From the NCBI GenBank assembly GCA_015039315.1, contig WIDE01000101.1, forward strand, positions 1 through 64,000: 64,000 bases of DNA. The letters run 5' to 3'. This DNA comes from Clavulina sp. PMI_390. Its lineage: Eukaryota; Basidiomycota; Agaricomycetes; Cantharellales; Hydnaceae. This document shows positions 47,240 through 59,812 of the stretch, piece by piece. Each line of letters begins with the position of its first letter. Position 1 is the stretch's first letter. Position numbers and translations under genes: made by a program. The notes under the pieces are model-generated. The model made no database searches. It saw only the letters and a list, made by a program, of their open reading frames with translations, and was not told the origin of the DNA.

Positions 47240-47638
47240 CCATGACGGTCTAAGATCTGCTTCATCACTTGGCCCGCAATACCCTCGGTATCTTGCAATC
47301 TACCAATTTGTCCTGTAAATTTACGTTTCTTTGAATCATTTATTGCTCTGTACTTCCGAGTCTGTGGGGCGGGGGCTGACAACGAATCGGGTCCAAAATC
47401 CCACAAATGCGATAATGATGACAGATTAAGCCAGCGCAAAAGTCAAATTTCCTAGTGTCCGATCTCTTTGGTCGAATTTCTTAGCTTCGAGAGGTCGTAG
47501 CCGAGCACACCCTCAATGAGTTATGGACGCTTGTTTCGTCAGCATGTTTCACAAAACCTTCGCCGCAGGCGTCAAGCCGAAGCACAGCTAGTTATTCTTA
47601 CTTTGAGTACATTTTTTTACATGCAACGAAACAAGTGC
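47240..47638. other. Convergent spacer, GMC copy 1 / DyP copy 2
   Basis: 399 bases between the 3' ends of two oppositely oriented genes, at the junction of the two duplicated units. No gene is seen. Confidence 0.5.
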
Positions 47639-49721
47639 CTAACTACTAGTGGGAGGATTTTCGCACCAGTTCTTGATGGCACTGATGCTGGGAACAAAGA
47701 AGTATTCCCCACCGCGGGACGTGATCCACCACTCTGGCGTGTATGCAGTAGCCGACGTGTCGACCTTTTTCGCGAAGCCCGTAACCACGTATTTTGTGTT
47801 GTTCTTATCCACCATATTGAGGATGACGGCGCCTTCGCCAGAGATATCCACTGGGTCAGGGACAGTTGGAGGATTAGGTGGACCGCCAATAATGGGGTCG
47901 GGACCTGTGATAAGCAACGAGCATCATGTCAGCCCAGTATGAACGCCAACTTTTGATGAAAAAGCAAGTGGACCCTGAGACTCACCGTGCAAAGTGGGTA
48001 CAATGTTCGTGGCAGGGAAGAAGTCGTTCGCAGCGAACTGGGTTGTTTGGCGGTAGAATCCATTCTCAATGCATGATTGATAGCACACAAACAACAGCCC
48101 ACGTTCGACTGATTGCACGTCGCCTCGCTTCCACTTATCTTTCTCTTCTTGGGAAACCTATACCATCATTTAGTGAATGCAGCTCATGAACGATGACGAA
48201 GAGCCCGCCATTCACCTCTGGGCCATACGGAACCCCTGCACGCACAATCATAGAGCCATCGAGGTAGTCCTTTTGGATTATAGGATCAAGATTACGCGGC
48301 ACAGTCTTTCGGATGTGGGACGCGAATGGGCATCTGGGCGGGAGATCGGGCTTTTCAACGTCCACTCCTTCAGTGTAATCAAAGTTGTTGATAACATCTG
48401 GGTCGGTGTACTCGCTAGAGTCCTTGTACGGAGTCAGGGCGAGAGGGGCACCCTGCGCGCGAAAAAAAAAAAGTCAAATGAGTTCACGCCCGATCAACGT
48501 TGAAGACGAAGAGCTCTCACAGTCTTGAATCGTCCAACCATCCTGGCTCCGAAAAGATCCCTCCGCTGCTTTTCCGTAAGCTTCTTGTTCCCAACTTTAG
48601 AGGGGACAGCTGTCCAGTTCCGGTCGATATAATCATTGAAGCCAAGCACGTCCTGCTCGAGCTTGCGGAAGATCATGAAAGAGCCATCCTTGCAGAATCC
48701 GGGCCGTTGGACGAGGCTTGGGTCATCTTTGATGGGGTCGCCGGGATAACCCATGATGATGACGCCTGGTTTGACGATCCGCTGGCCAGGCTGAGGTGTC
48801 TTGATTAGATCCCTAGAGAAAAGGAATCGGGTCAGACATTGGTACGGTCTCCCGCTAGAGGTGATGACGCGTACTTGATACCGGGTTGAGAAATCCCATC
48901 GCGCCAGCCAAAATGCTCTCCGTCGCCAGTTCGGACGCGACCAGTCATGGAGGTGAAAGAAGAAATAGATCCTGTGAAGATCTTACGAACGGCATTCTCT
49001 TCCGTCTGGCAGTCGGTGTCGGCTAGGAGGATTTTACCCAAGCGTCAATCGAGAGTCAAGATTGGGAGAGCTTCTGGGAGATGCATTACTTTTAGCTGTG
49101 ATAACGAGCACGCCATGGGTAGTTGCATCGTCAAACACCTTATCCCACTGAGCCCTATCTCCAAGCGCATATTTCTCCTTCTTCATAGAGCCTTTATCGA
49201 AGTGAGGGTCCCCCAAGGTATCCTTGATGCCTAGATACATCAGCCCGGCCTTACTGAAGGCGATCTGGTTCGAGATGTACGCGACTGAACTATCCTCGCT
49301 GATTTTAGCGATACGCTCGGCGGTGGTAGTGGACGAAGTGATTCGAGAACGATACGTGTTGAGGTCTTTCCAAAACTGAGATTTGTCCTTGATGATGAAA
49401 AAGACAAAGTGCTCGAATTTCTGTGCAAGTACAGGGAGGGCATGCTTTAGCTGTACTCATATTATCGAGAAGCTCGACCAGTACCTTGGGAAACATGTAA
49501 TATATATCTCCCTGGATGTTATCAGTATTCGGGGTGGTGGCTGATGCTTTCTGGGCCTGAGTGAGCTTGGCTGGGACGATCGCGCGACGCTCAAGGTACT
49601 TCAGACCGAATGGGTTGGTCAAGGTGATCGGCCTCGGTCCAGTAGGCCTGTTCTTGATGGACAAGCCAGAATTAGACGCAGTACTAAACTCTTCAGGGAG
49701 GACGATTGAGCGAGCAGCCAT
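47639..49721 (-). CDS. DyP-type heme peroxidase, copy 2
   Basis: Seven exons, complement(join(47639..47904,47986..48157,48216..48452,48521..48812,48875..49022,49090..49420,49485..49721)), 560 aa. The five internal exons have exactly the lengths of copy 1 (172, 237, 292, 148, 331 nt). The DyP signature FGWRDGISQPG, the heme-ligand segment FASHIRKTVPR and RAGVPYGPE are all intact. The N-terminus differs (MAARSIVLPEEF) but again lacks a signal peptide. It is the partner of GMC copy 2 across a 697-bp divergent promoter. Active-site residues are the same in both copies, so the copies may differ in expression or surface residues more than in chemistry. Confidence 0.92.
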
Positions 49722-50418
49722 GTTGGAGGTGCAAGGTGTGTCTCATCGATCCAGCACACAAAGACACTTATACGAGCACTAGCTAGTGAGTTGCGAGAAG
49801 CAGGTGTTTGAATTTGCCCCACCACGACAGGCGGGCCACAAGACGAAGGCTGAGTAAAAGAGCGAAGCTAATTACGGCGACATAGAGTTGAAGCTCATTT
49901 GCGCAAAGACAAGTCCGTATTGACATCATTTCCAGCGATCATGCGTGGAGAGAGCGCCACTTCAAGGCGATGAAGAATTCAACACACACTAGAGTTACGC
50001 AGCCGAAGAGACCATGGTAGATGTGGGAAGAGGAGTGGCCAGGAGAGCACGTGCGGCTGTTTACTATGGTTTCCCTGAGTTGCTCGCTCAAGCATCTCCG
50101 TCTACTAACTAACAATTATGCCGGGAGGATCACTCCTAATGCTAAATGATCACAGCATTCTCATCTTCTATGCATTTTTGCTGCTTTCAAGATCTGATTT
50201 CTCTGAGTTCTGCAATACCGACCATGGCCCCGTGAGTGGTGGCCAGGAGTAAGTTCTACTCGCCTCGCTCGCCCATCAGTCATCTGAGCAACAGATTTAA
50301 TAATGTTGTAAGCTTCCTAAGTGTTTAATTTAGCCACTTGCGTTTCTTTATTTACACGGCACTTTCGCTCTTGGTCGCACCATTCTTCCTCGACAAACTC
50401 CCCCAACTTGAAGCCAAG
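49722..50418. promoter_or_regulatory. Bidirectional promoter region, DyP copy 2 / GMC copy 2
   Basis: 697 bases between divergent starts. A TATA-like TCGTATAAG (plus 49767-49775), within the 16-base block shared with copy 1, lies 46-54 bases before the DyP ATG. Apart from this block the two promoters look largely diverged by eye. Confidence 0.6.
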
Positions 50419-52984
50419 ATGACGTTCCAAGCAGTCCCGACAGAGGCTGGAGTCTATCGAGTTAAAGTCTACAACAGCGGCAATGATTCCTATTGGCGAT
50501 ACATGACCGATGCTACCCCTGCGTGGATCAAGATGACGACGCTGGATAGTTCCAACAGCGCGTTCAAGGTGGGTTGACAACGTTCACCCTGCGGCCTTAT
50601 TTTATATTGACCCTGAATCTAGTGGAACATCGCTCCTGTGTCGGGAAGCTCCACGGAATTCACTATTACTCCGGTCGATGACTCTGCCAATGGATTGGTC
50701 CATAGCGATACGAGCGCCAACTACTATTGGGGCTATGGGTATCCGGTTGCTAAAAAAGGGTCTTCCTCCAAGTGGACGATCAAGAAGAAGTACTCTTCTG
50801 ATAACTTCTCCAAGTACGTGCCAAGCTACCTTCTCTAGACGCATCACTAAAGCTCGTCGCCATATACAGAATTTACGTCGACTGTGGTTCATACCCCCTC
50901 GACTGCTACATTTGTGACTCGAACAAGGTGTGTAGCTATCGCTCTTTGTAATGGATCCAACCTCACCAATTTTATTCTCTAGAGTCAAGCGGTTCACTTC
51001 TACGCAGACCAAGACGTAAGTGCTTATTCCTTGTGGTGCCTCATCCCATTCCTGAACTGTGATGAATTCTAGCGAGCGAATCAGAAGTGGGTCTTTGAAC
51101 TCGTCAAACCAGACCCCCCTCCTCCCACTCCCACTCCCTCCAAGTCTCGCAAAAACTTCAAGGAACTCTTCTTCAGCTACACTGCGAAAGAGGCCGCGAA
51201 GCTAGAGTACGATATTATCGTCGTTGGCACTGGTATGGGAGGTGGTATCGTTGCTGGCGACTTCTTTGACACCAACTCGAAGCTTGGGAGCGGTGCGAAG
51301 AGCGTCCTAGTCATCGAGAAGGGTGGCCTTCCTTTCCACTCNNNNNNNNNNNNNNNNNNNNNNNNNNNNNNNNNNNNNNNNNNNNNNNNNNNNNNNNNNN
51401 NNNNNNNNNNNNNNNNNNNNNNNNNNNNNNNNNNNNNNNNNNNNNNNNNNNNNNNNNNNNNNNNNNNNNNNNNNNNNNNNNNNNNNNNNNNNNNNNNNNN
51501 NNNNNNNNNNNNNNNNNNNNNNNNNNNNNNNNNNNNNNNNNNNNNNNNNNNNNNNNNNNNNNNNNNNNNNNNNNNNNNNNNNNNNNNNNNNNNNNNNNNN
51601 NNNNNNNNNNNNNNNNNNNNNNNNNNNNNNNNNNNNNNNNNNNNNNNNNNNNNNNNNNNNNNNNNNNNNNNNNNNNNNNNNNNNNNNNNNNNNNNNNNNN
51701 NNNNNNNNNNNNNNNNNNNNNNNNNNNNNNNNNNNNNNNNNNNNNNNNNNNNNNNNNNNNNNNNNNNNNNNNNNNNNNNNNNNNNNNNNNNNNNNNAGCA
51801 TCGAGCATCCCAACTGGAAGATCCTGCTCGATACTGATGTGCGCAAGGTGACGTGGAGCACCGACAACACGACCGCGACCGGCGTTGTCGTGAAGGGCTC
51901 GGATGGCGTTGAGTATACGATCAAGCTCAAGGCAAGGGGTACCGGACCCAGTGCGAACGCCGCACTCCCCGCCGTTGTCCTCGCTGCCGGAAGTGTGGCC
52001 TCACCCGCTATCCTAATGCGCAGTGGGCTCACAGACTTCCTCACTCAGAACGGCGGTCTCCACCTCACAGACCACGACATCTTCGCCAAGGCATATACCT
52101 TCCGTTACCTCAATCCAGCTGATAGGGACCGCGTCGGCTCGATGAAGTTGCAGAGTTACCTGCGCCCCAGACCCGGTTCCCCCATTGCTCTCGCGAACAT
52201 TGCCATTGATGCGTCTTCCTTCCTGCCTCGTGGCCCCGTGGGCAATGATCGGGTGAACCAGACGTTCCCACTGCTTACAGCGGCCTACATCCGGTCCAGG
52301 GAGTTGTCGAAGACGAACACCATCAAGCTCGACAAGGATGGCGAACCAATCGTCACCATTACTCGCGATCCCCAGACGAACGACGACAAACTGGACATCG
52401 CGCAGATCCAAGACGTCACCGTCAAGGCCCTCGAGGTCATCGAAGATGCTCTCCCGATTGAGATTCTCAATGATAACCAGGGAGGCGATTTCTTCAAGTA
52501 CCTCGAGTTGGGTGGAGTGGCTCACGAGCTTGGAACGATTCCTATGCCCGGAGCGAAGAAGTCGTCCTACTGCGTCGACTCCAACCTCAAGCTGCGGACC
52601 AAGCAGGGCGTCTACGTCTGCGATCTTTCCGTCTTCCCTTACTCCCCCGAGGTCAATACTAGTTTGACTCTTGCCGCGCTCGCACTCCGTCTCTCGCGCT
52701 CTATCCATCCGCCCTCCCCCGAGCTTGCCACCTCCGACGACACTGTCAATGTCGTCAACCAGACGGGCGATACCATCAGCGTGTTCATCTCCAACCATGC
52801 TGGCACTACCGGGCCTAACGATAGGGAGACCCTCGCTCCTGGAGCCGTCATGTCCCGGGCGAGGAAGCAGGGTGTATCGGAGGCCGCTTTCGTGTACCGC
52901 CTCAAGTACAAAAGCACCACCGAATTCGTCAAAGATCCGGTTCTCTACATCGCTGAACCTGGAAACCTCGTCCTTATCGAGTGA
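50419..52984 (+). CDS. GMC-type flavin oxidoreductase with beta-trefoil-like N-terminal domain, copy 2 (interrupted by assembly gap)
   Basis: Five exons, join(50419..50568,50623..50813,50870..50927,50983..51015,51073..52984). The first four exons have the same lengths as copy 1 (150, 191, 58, 33 nt). The trefoil-like domain ends DQDRANQKWVFELV and is followed by a Pro-rich linker (PDPPPPTPTPSK) longer than in copy 1. VVGTGMGGG, GVAHELGTIPMP and SPEVNTSLT are intact. A run of 455 N (51342-51796) replaces what is 487 bases in copy 1, so the frame before and after the gap does not match. This is an assembly artefact, not a frameshift. Expected length is close to copy 1 (about 785 aa), which cannot be fixed from this sequence. 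Confidence 0.82.
51342..51796. other. Assembly gap (455 N)
   Basis: An unresolved stretch inside the last exon of GMC copy 2. The flanks align to copy 1 positions 45558 and 46046, where 487 bases lie between. Long open frames reported across the N run have no meaning. Confidence 0.97.
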
Positions 52985-54040
52985 TCTCACTGGTCCAAGG
53001 TATGCAAAAAAGGGCTTATCCTACTATCGTATTATCTTTACATCCACAAATGTATCATGTACTCGTACATCCCGCCAAAGGCGGCTGTGATTATATAGTC
53101 CTGTTTTCATTCTTTACAGGCGTGCATGAGCTCTATTAACTTTATCAAAGCTTGAAACTTCGAACGTTGCGTCAATGCCCAAGCCTCAGGATTGATTGGT
53201 TCGACCAAGTGTATACTGGGGGGGAGGTAATGTAAAGCACAATGCAAGCCTCATCGATCGTAGACCAGTGACTTTGACGGAAAAGCCTGCCATTCTTCCA
53301 AGGGACCCGCTCGTCCTTTCAAAAAAAGGCCTGGAGGGGGATAGAAGTCACTGGGATAGTTTTATTGACGCTCACGGTGATGAAGCCCACTCTGATTATG
53401 TACTTTGGTGCTAGTAGAGGCTCGGAGGAAGTCACCTTCTCCGATGGTTTGCTGAGGTGCGGCTAATATCTGTCATGTTGTGCACTATATCCACATAGGT
53501 TTCGGTCCCCGATCTCCTATACTGAATATCATCATAACACCGTGCAGTTTACTCCAGGTTGAGGGTGGCCGAGGATATCAGGCTCCCGGTTTCCTCAATG
53601 GTCCACCTCAGCTAATGATCCACGAATGACCAAGCTATGCGGTCATAAGACTCGACGATACCAAGACAGGCAATCCTGAACCAGAATCTCTCCCCAAGTG
53701 CTGCCAACGACCAGTGCCGTGCTAACTCCAGGTTCAAGCTGAAACGATCGGGGGGAAAGATAGCTGCAAGATACCCGCTTTCTGTCCCCTATGGCAAGTC
53801 AAATGTCAGTGGGGGATCTTCAAGATCGGGCGCTATTCTCTCGGAGATATGGGAGGAGCTTGAATGGCGTTTGGGCAAACACGGTGCGCAAATATTGATT
53901 CTCGTTTGGCAGCGGCGCGACTCCTGAACCGCTATCGACCGTTGAACGGGCTTTAATCTATCTATAAATTATCAACGTCAGCGCGTTATCTACTTTCCTT
54001 ACTGAAGTCTCTTCCTTGACCTCACCACAACACGCGGATA
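52985..54040. other. Intergenic, no gene recognised
   Basis: Between the 3' end of GMC copy 2 and the start of the F-box gene. No RNA gene or coding family was recognised. Confidence 0.5.
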
Positions 54041-56158
54041 ATGCTTCTCCCTACAGAACTGGTCTATGATATTCTTGACGACTTCACCCATGAGGAAGAC
54101 AGCTCTCAGCTCTCTCCAGTTTGTTCCGATGCTCTTAGAAACTGTGCTTTGGTCTGCGCTAGCTGGAGATACCCCGCTCAGAAACGTCTTGTAAGCTTCC
54201 GTCTGGTCATTTTCTGCCCACGATTGCTTGACCAGAACGCTTTCTCCGTATGCATGTAGTTCCGACACGTTAACTTGACAGCACCACCTCCCGGTACCTC
54301 GCCTACACGAAAGCCTATTCTTCGCCGCTTCAAGGCCCTCCTAGCTGTGCTACAGAACGAACATAGCCTATCATCTTCCCAACCCACACTCTTAGCACAA
54401 TGCGTGCATACATTCACGCTCCTCGAAGCACCCAGCTTTCAAGACCCTGCTCTCTCCCCTCATATTCGCGTTTCACCCAAGGATTTTGCTACTATTCTAT
54501 CACTTCTGCCCAATCTCCGCACACTCCACATCAAGTCTGGCGTCCTCCAATTGGACCGACAGACCTTGCGCCTGTTGAACGGCCACAGTGCTGGTGGAGC
54601 TCATGCTACAACCTCCGAGATGGCGCACAGATATAAAACACAACAGGAGAATCAAGATGGCTCCGCCGTGCGAACGAGCGCGTTCGCACCCGCCTCCGCC
54701 GCCGCCACCACTCCAAGTGTATTGGCACGCGTGACGCACTTCTCAATTGTTCAAGAGCGCACTGCGCACAGGCGATCGGTCGAACAATTCCTCTCGACTC
54801 GGGGCTTATTACCTGCGCTTCAATCGCTGTCGTGGACATGCTTCGACGGCGTGTTCCCAGATGAACATCTCGCTAGTCTTGTGCCAGTACCACCCGAAGT
54901 AGTGAACCGTCAAAGCGATATCGACGGGAACAATTCATCGACCTCGACCTCTAGCGAAGAAGATCAGATGTTCCCTTCTGTCTTCTCTTTCCCTGCTGCC
55001 CTCGCAAGCCTGACGCTAGATTTCCGGGCATCGGGTCCTTCACTCGGACTCCTCTGCGCGCTCCTCCGCTCATCCATGCATGCGGATTCTCTCCGCGCCA
55101 TACACCTCCCATCTCTACCCCAGGCACTGCCACCTCATGCTCTCGAGCTCGTACAAAACTCGTATGCAGAGCTGTACAAAGTCAATGAGCACGAAGCTGC
55201 ACCTGTGCCCTTGAGTGCTCAAGAAGCTGGTGTTGTAACTTCCCTTTCGGATGTTTTGCGGCGTCTGCCAAGCATCGAGACTCTAACACTGGGATCGCCA
55301 GGCATGGACACAGCCCAAGGAATGCGTCACCTGGCCTCCCAAGTACCTCAGACGGGAGGACTTGACCTGAGTGTTGTCGCTCCTCAGGCGCATACACTTG
55401 TCTGCACGGCGTATCCCCTCGAAGGGCTTCTCATGGGAGAAAGCGAGAGCGAGGGACAAACCCTGGGCCGCCCTGCACCCACCCTGCTCTCCACTTCGAC
55501 TTCTGCGTCCCTTGCTTCTATGTTATCGGACTCATCCTCAGCTGCATCTTTATTATCACCGCCATCCGGATCGTCCCCACCCCACGCACAGAACACGCTT
55601 CATCAGGTGTCCCGCCTCCCGCCTTCTCTCAAGCGGCTGGAAGTCCGTCTTACGGAACGGACCGCGCGTTCTTCTCCATACGTCTGGACGCGGGTGGTTG
55701 ACTCAGTTGAGAAGGCTCTGGGCGTAGCTTGCGAACAAGCATATCCCGGCTCTTGGCGTAGAAAAGAGAAGGCAGTCGGGCTTGAAAGCATCGTATTCGA
55801 ACTACCCGCCTCACTTTCACCCTCTACTTCGGAGGTTGTGGGAGCGGACTCGGACCTTGTGTCTGACCGACATGTAGCCTCTCCCTCTCCGCCTCGATCT
55901 CCCATCGGTTCGGTCCCCATTTCTTCATCCACTTCCTCCCACTCTCGTTCCCGCTCCGATCCTGGCCCTGCGCCTACCATTGCCGCTGACCCCAAATCTA
56001 CATCCCCAACGGCCGTCAATGTCCAAGCTCCACTGCCCGCCCCTGTCATCCCAATCACGAACGCCGCTCGTGATCGTGCCGAATTTGAACGCCGCTTTGA
56101 GGGATTAAGAACGTATTGCGAGACCCTTGGCGTGTGCTTGGAGATGGAAACCCAATAG
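54041..56158 (+). CDS. F-box-like protein
   Basis: Two exons, join(54041..54190,54260..56158), 682 aa. The N-terminus MLLPTELVYDILDDF...CALVCASWRYPAQKRLFRHV is an F-box, which binds Skp1 in SCF ubiquitin ligases; the splice joins KRL to FRHV in frame. The rest has leucine-rich helical stretches (ILSLLPNLRTLHI, LRRLPSIETLTL), suggesting a diverged LRR-like substrate-binding region, interspersed with Ser/Pro-rich disorder (for example 55480-55600 and 55850-56000). Large families of such F-box proteins are usual in Agaricomycetes; the substrate is unknown. Confidence 0.8.
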
Positions 56159-57174
56159 GAGCTTGTGGGAAATGGTGGGAAGTAAGGTTTCTATCATATG
56201 CAGATTCTACCCATCACGGGTTGTTGTGCTCCTTGTTTCTTCCATCACCAATAACTGTGCCTGTGTCCCTGTTCCCGCTCCGTTTATCCGTTCTTTCATC
56301 CCATCAGTATTCTGAAGAACCTTTACCATCATTGATCACCATTGACATTTTACTACACCCTGTCCAAATTCTGTCGTTTTTTCGTTCGTCGATTTCAGTG
56401 TATAGTGTGCCTGTCTATTATAACCCAAATGTTGTTGCTGTTATCCTAGTTAAATTCTTCATGTACGGTATATTACTCCTCTCGCTCCTCTGACAAAACG
56501 TGTCTATACATATCTTCTGTTCTGCAACACCTACAGATAGCTCTTTGAGACCCTTATCCACGCTACGGCTGCCGTTTACCCACAATTAATATTAGGATCC
56601 TTGTCTGTGGATGCAGAACTAAAAAGATGAGTGTGTAGCTCTAATAAGGAGTACTGGAAGGGCTTTGACAGCGTCCCCTGTCAACACCCGTTTGATGACC
56701 TTCTTGGTGAACCTGACTGTGCTCCTTCCGCGTGGCCTGTCCATTGACAGCGAAAAGGCTAAATCTATCTTCCAGATGGATAGGACCCAGGGCCAGACCG
56801 TATGTGTTATTGCATGGGGTAAGAACGATTTTCCATTTTATTTCAACACGACACGACAACCGTACACGTCAAAGGTAACGATAGGCCAAAGGTGAGGGAG
56901 GGAAGGAGGGAGCGGTAGGGACCAAGAAACGAATGGAAGCGGGAAGAGGGAAAGGGGTGGATCAAGGGCGTGTATATGATGATATTGGGAGGGACGGCGA
57001 CCGCTCGAAAGCACAGTATAACAAGTATTAGTAACCAAGATGAAGAGAGCACGATAACGAGGTTGAAGCAAGTGGGTAATAAGTAAGGACACGACAGCAT
57101 AGACGAGAAAGTACGACGGAATGCGAGCGAAATGTGGGTAGTGGAACATCACTATCCCTGTTTTGGTGCGCAGA
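56159..57174. other. Convergent intergenic region
   Basis: 3' sides of the F-box gene (+) and the DUF6534 gene (-). No coding family was recognised. Confidence 0.5.
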
Positions 57175-59812
57175 TTAGATTGCATGGCCTTTCGACGGCG
57201 AGCGCAGTTGCCCCTCATCGATTCGCACAGCAGGCTGGCGTCCGTATTCCTGAATTAAAGGCATAACAGATGAGCTTGGGTACAGCCAGGCGAGGATTAG
57301 ACAAAGAACGCACCAGGTTCGCAAGCACTCCCCCATTGTGCCCGTAATCAGGTGCATAGTGCTCCTGCAGAACGAGGGCAGAGAGTGAGTCCAGTGAAAC
57401 CAAACCTGGTGCAAAGATTGGAAGGAGGCACCAGTCAACCAATACATACCTGATACTCGTCAACGACGGTGTCCTTCTCCACTTGCACCTCGACCTCGAG
57501 ATGATCATCAAAGCTGCCATCCACTGAAATACCACGAGGCTTAGATGATGTGTGAGGGTGCAGGTTGCCCCCGTTCGAGGTGTTTGATCGGGATCGAGTC
57601 TGACGCGTCTTGCCGTTCTCCAAATCACGCATGCCCATAGACTCAGAACGAGATCCAGCGGTGGTATCCCCAAACTCTCCCTCATCATCGCTATCACCAA
57701 CAACCCACTCGCCATTCTCCATCATGCGAGGGCGCTCAAAGACCATCTCAGTGAGAGTATGCTTCTTGCGTCCACCAGTGCCGACAATGCGGGTACCAGT
57801 GACGTTGGAGCCAGCCCTCGAGGACGTGTTGCCAGAAACCTTGAGCGTACCGCTGCCTGCAGACTTGCTGTTGGGGCCATAGGAGTCGCCGAACGAGCGG
57901 AAGTTGGAGGATTGGCCACCACGGCTGATCTTACGGTATGCACGACGAGAGTTGAGCATGTAGAGGAGGGAGTTGGAGTACATCTGAAGATAAAATTGTG
58001 AGTATTGGAACTTCTCGCATCTGGACAGAATGGTCCAGATAGGGCAGCGAGCTCACCTTGCCAGCAATCATCACAGGCATCAAATGCATGTCCGTCTTGG
58101 ACTGGATAAGGATAGAGTGGCAATACGCGTCAATATTCATTTAGCAAGTGGTGCCAATTCTATCGTGAACTCACCAAACGGAAGAAAAAGATGGCATCGA
58201 TGATCACAACGGTGGTGGTTGCCAAACCAGTTTCAACCACAGCCTTTGAAATACGATGGAGCAATTGATCGGTGTCCTTGTACCCGGTCTTAGCGCCCAG
58301 GAGATAGTAGATCATCGCGATGGTGATGATGGTGTCGCAGAGAATGCTGCCGACGAACCAAACAATTGCAATAGGCTGGAGCTTGTAGAACAGCGCACTG
58401 ATGGCATTTGCAATTTGCGATTGATGACGAGTTGGGTTTCCGAGGTCGAAGGTGATCCACAACACCGGTAGTAGCGACAAGGAGCGAGCCATAAAAGGAA
58501 ACGCATTGCACAGGGCACCAGCAGAGGATAGGGTTAGATTGAGTGGCGTAACGGGTGAAATAGGGCGGACAGGAGAGGGATTCGTCAGCTGGGGAAGACC
58601 TTCGACGAAGTGCATGGGACTCACGTATCTGCGAGCCAGAAAGCTCCGATGCCGCAGCCAATGCCCGCCACTGCATAAATGAAGGTTGACAGATGAGCGA
58701 TCAGGGCAGTGATGGTAAGGCTGTCATAAATATTGCTTACATCCTTGAACGATAGAGACGAACGAAACGAAGACGGGAAGGATGAGATTCCTGTTGTTCA
58801 ACTGATAGATTCTGGAAATTGCGTTTTGCATTTCGTCAGAATTAAGCTCCCGACGATCATCGGCCACCGGAGCCAACCATGCAGCTTGATAGACTACTCA
58901 CCGCCATGCGAAAAACACTGGACGCGATCGAGGAGGCAACAACCCGAATATTACAAGTTGTCAGCCGAGATGCATTGATACCTGTCACCGCGGTCGCGTT
59001 GGACCTCGGTCAGAAATAAGTTACTTACGTTGCACTACCCATGAGATGGGCACAGAGAAGAATGGAATAACGCCAATGGACCAATCAGCGGTAGCCAGGA
59101 ACGCAGGCTCGCCTAAAATAAGAAGTTCGGAGGTTGGTCGGGGGTTTTAGTGGGGTGGGAGAGAGATGCTGGCATCCATCAGAGAACACTGACCGTAATG
59201 CATAACCATGTAGACCCAGTTCATGTATATCATCACAGCTGCATGCGAAAGAACCAGCCAAAAGAACCATCAGTCATTGAATAAGAGAAACCCGCGCGTT
59301 CCACGTTTGAGGGGCCTACCCACCTGTCTGTACCGTATCAACGAGGACGACAGAGCCTACTATCCACCGCAAAATCCGCGGATCCTTGAAATTTGTTACG
59401 TAGGTCACATATTGCATGATCTTTGGGTGGAATGTCGAGCATAGTGGCAAGGCACGGCCGTGAGATTTTTTGGCCAAGTCAAGTTGGGAGGCAGACTCAC
59501 GACAAATCCAAAGAGCTATCGATAATCCAAAGCATTAGCAAAAGGTTGGACGGGCAGAAGCGTTTAGATCACGTACAATGCAGTTGAAGGCGTTCCCAAG
59601 CACCATCGGCCCTACAAACCCCAGATGAGACTCCAAAACGCTCTGCTATCCGCGTCACAGGATCTAACATACCTAGACTGGAAAATGCAGCACATGAGAC
59701 AGGAAAACGTTTAGCCTGGGTCCTCAAAACGAGGGTGGGGGATCGGGTCTTACATGAGGTTGAAGGCACTCGTAGGGGCGAGGGAAGCAGCAGCACCAGC
59801 AGCGTCTCCCAT
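57175..59812 (-). CDS. DUF6534 seven-helix membrane protein
   Basis: Fifteen exons, complement(join(57175..57249,57314..57364,57450..57983,58057..58101,58175..58397,58625..58670,58741..58811,58902..58917,59029..59112,59194..59238,59324..59420,59501..59515,59577..59611,59673..59677,59754..59812)), 466 aa. Membrane helices include LGPMVLGNAFNCILFGFV, ILRWIVGSVVLVDTV and IAIVWFVGSILCDTIITIAM. The diagnostic region reads TGYKDTDQLLHR, AVVETGLATTTVVIID and KMYSNSLLYMLNSR, as in the DUF6534 family of fungal multi-helix proteins (function unknown, receptor-like topology). A long hydrophilic, Ser/Arg-rich cytosolic tail follows. Exon 2 is a predicted 5-nt microexon; exons of 15 and 16 nt also occur. 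The 227-nt intron at 58398-58624 is long and may hide another exon. Confidence 0.82.

Larger units (their letters stand above)
41853..52984. repeat. Tandem duplication of a peroxidase/oxidoreductase gene pair
   Basis: Unit 1 is 41853-47239 and unit 2 is 47639-52984, each with a DyP gene on the minus strand and a GMC gene on the plus strand. The period is about 5.8 kb (5786 between DyP stops, 5762 between GMC starts). Exon lengths are conserved throughout, while introns, promoters and linkers have diverged, so the duplication is not recent. Confidence 0.9.

Noticed and set aside
51235..52044. Long ORFs crossing the N run on both strands
   Set aside because: They exist only because N is read as open; the real gene continues across a gap of unknown true length.
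52013..52990. Minus-strand ORF of 325 codons
   Set aside because: It lies opposite the conserved C-terminal exon of GMC copy 2 and has no family signal of its own.
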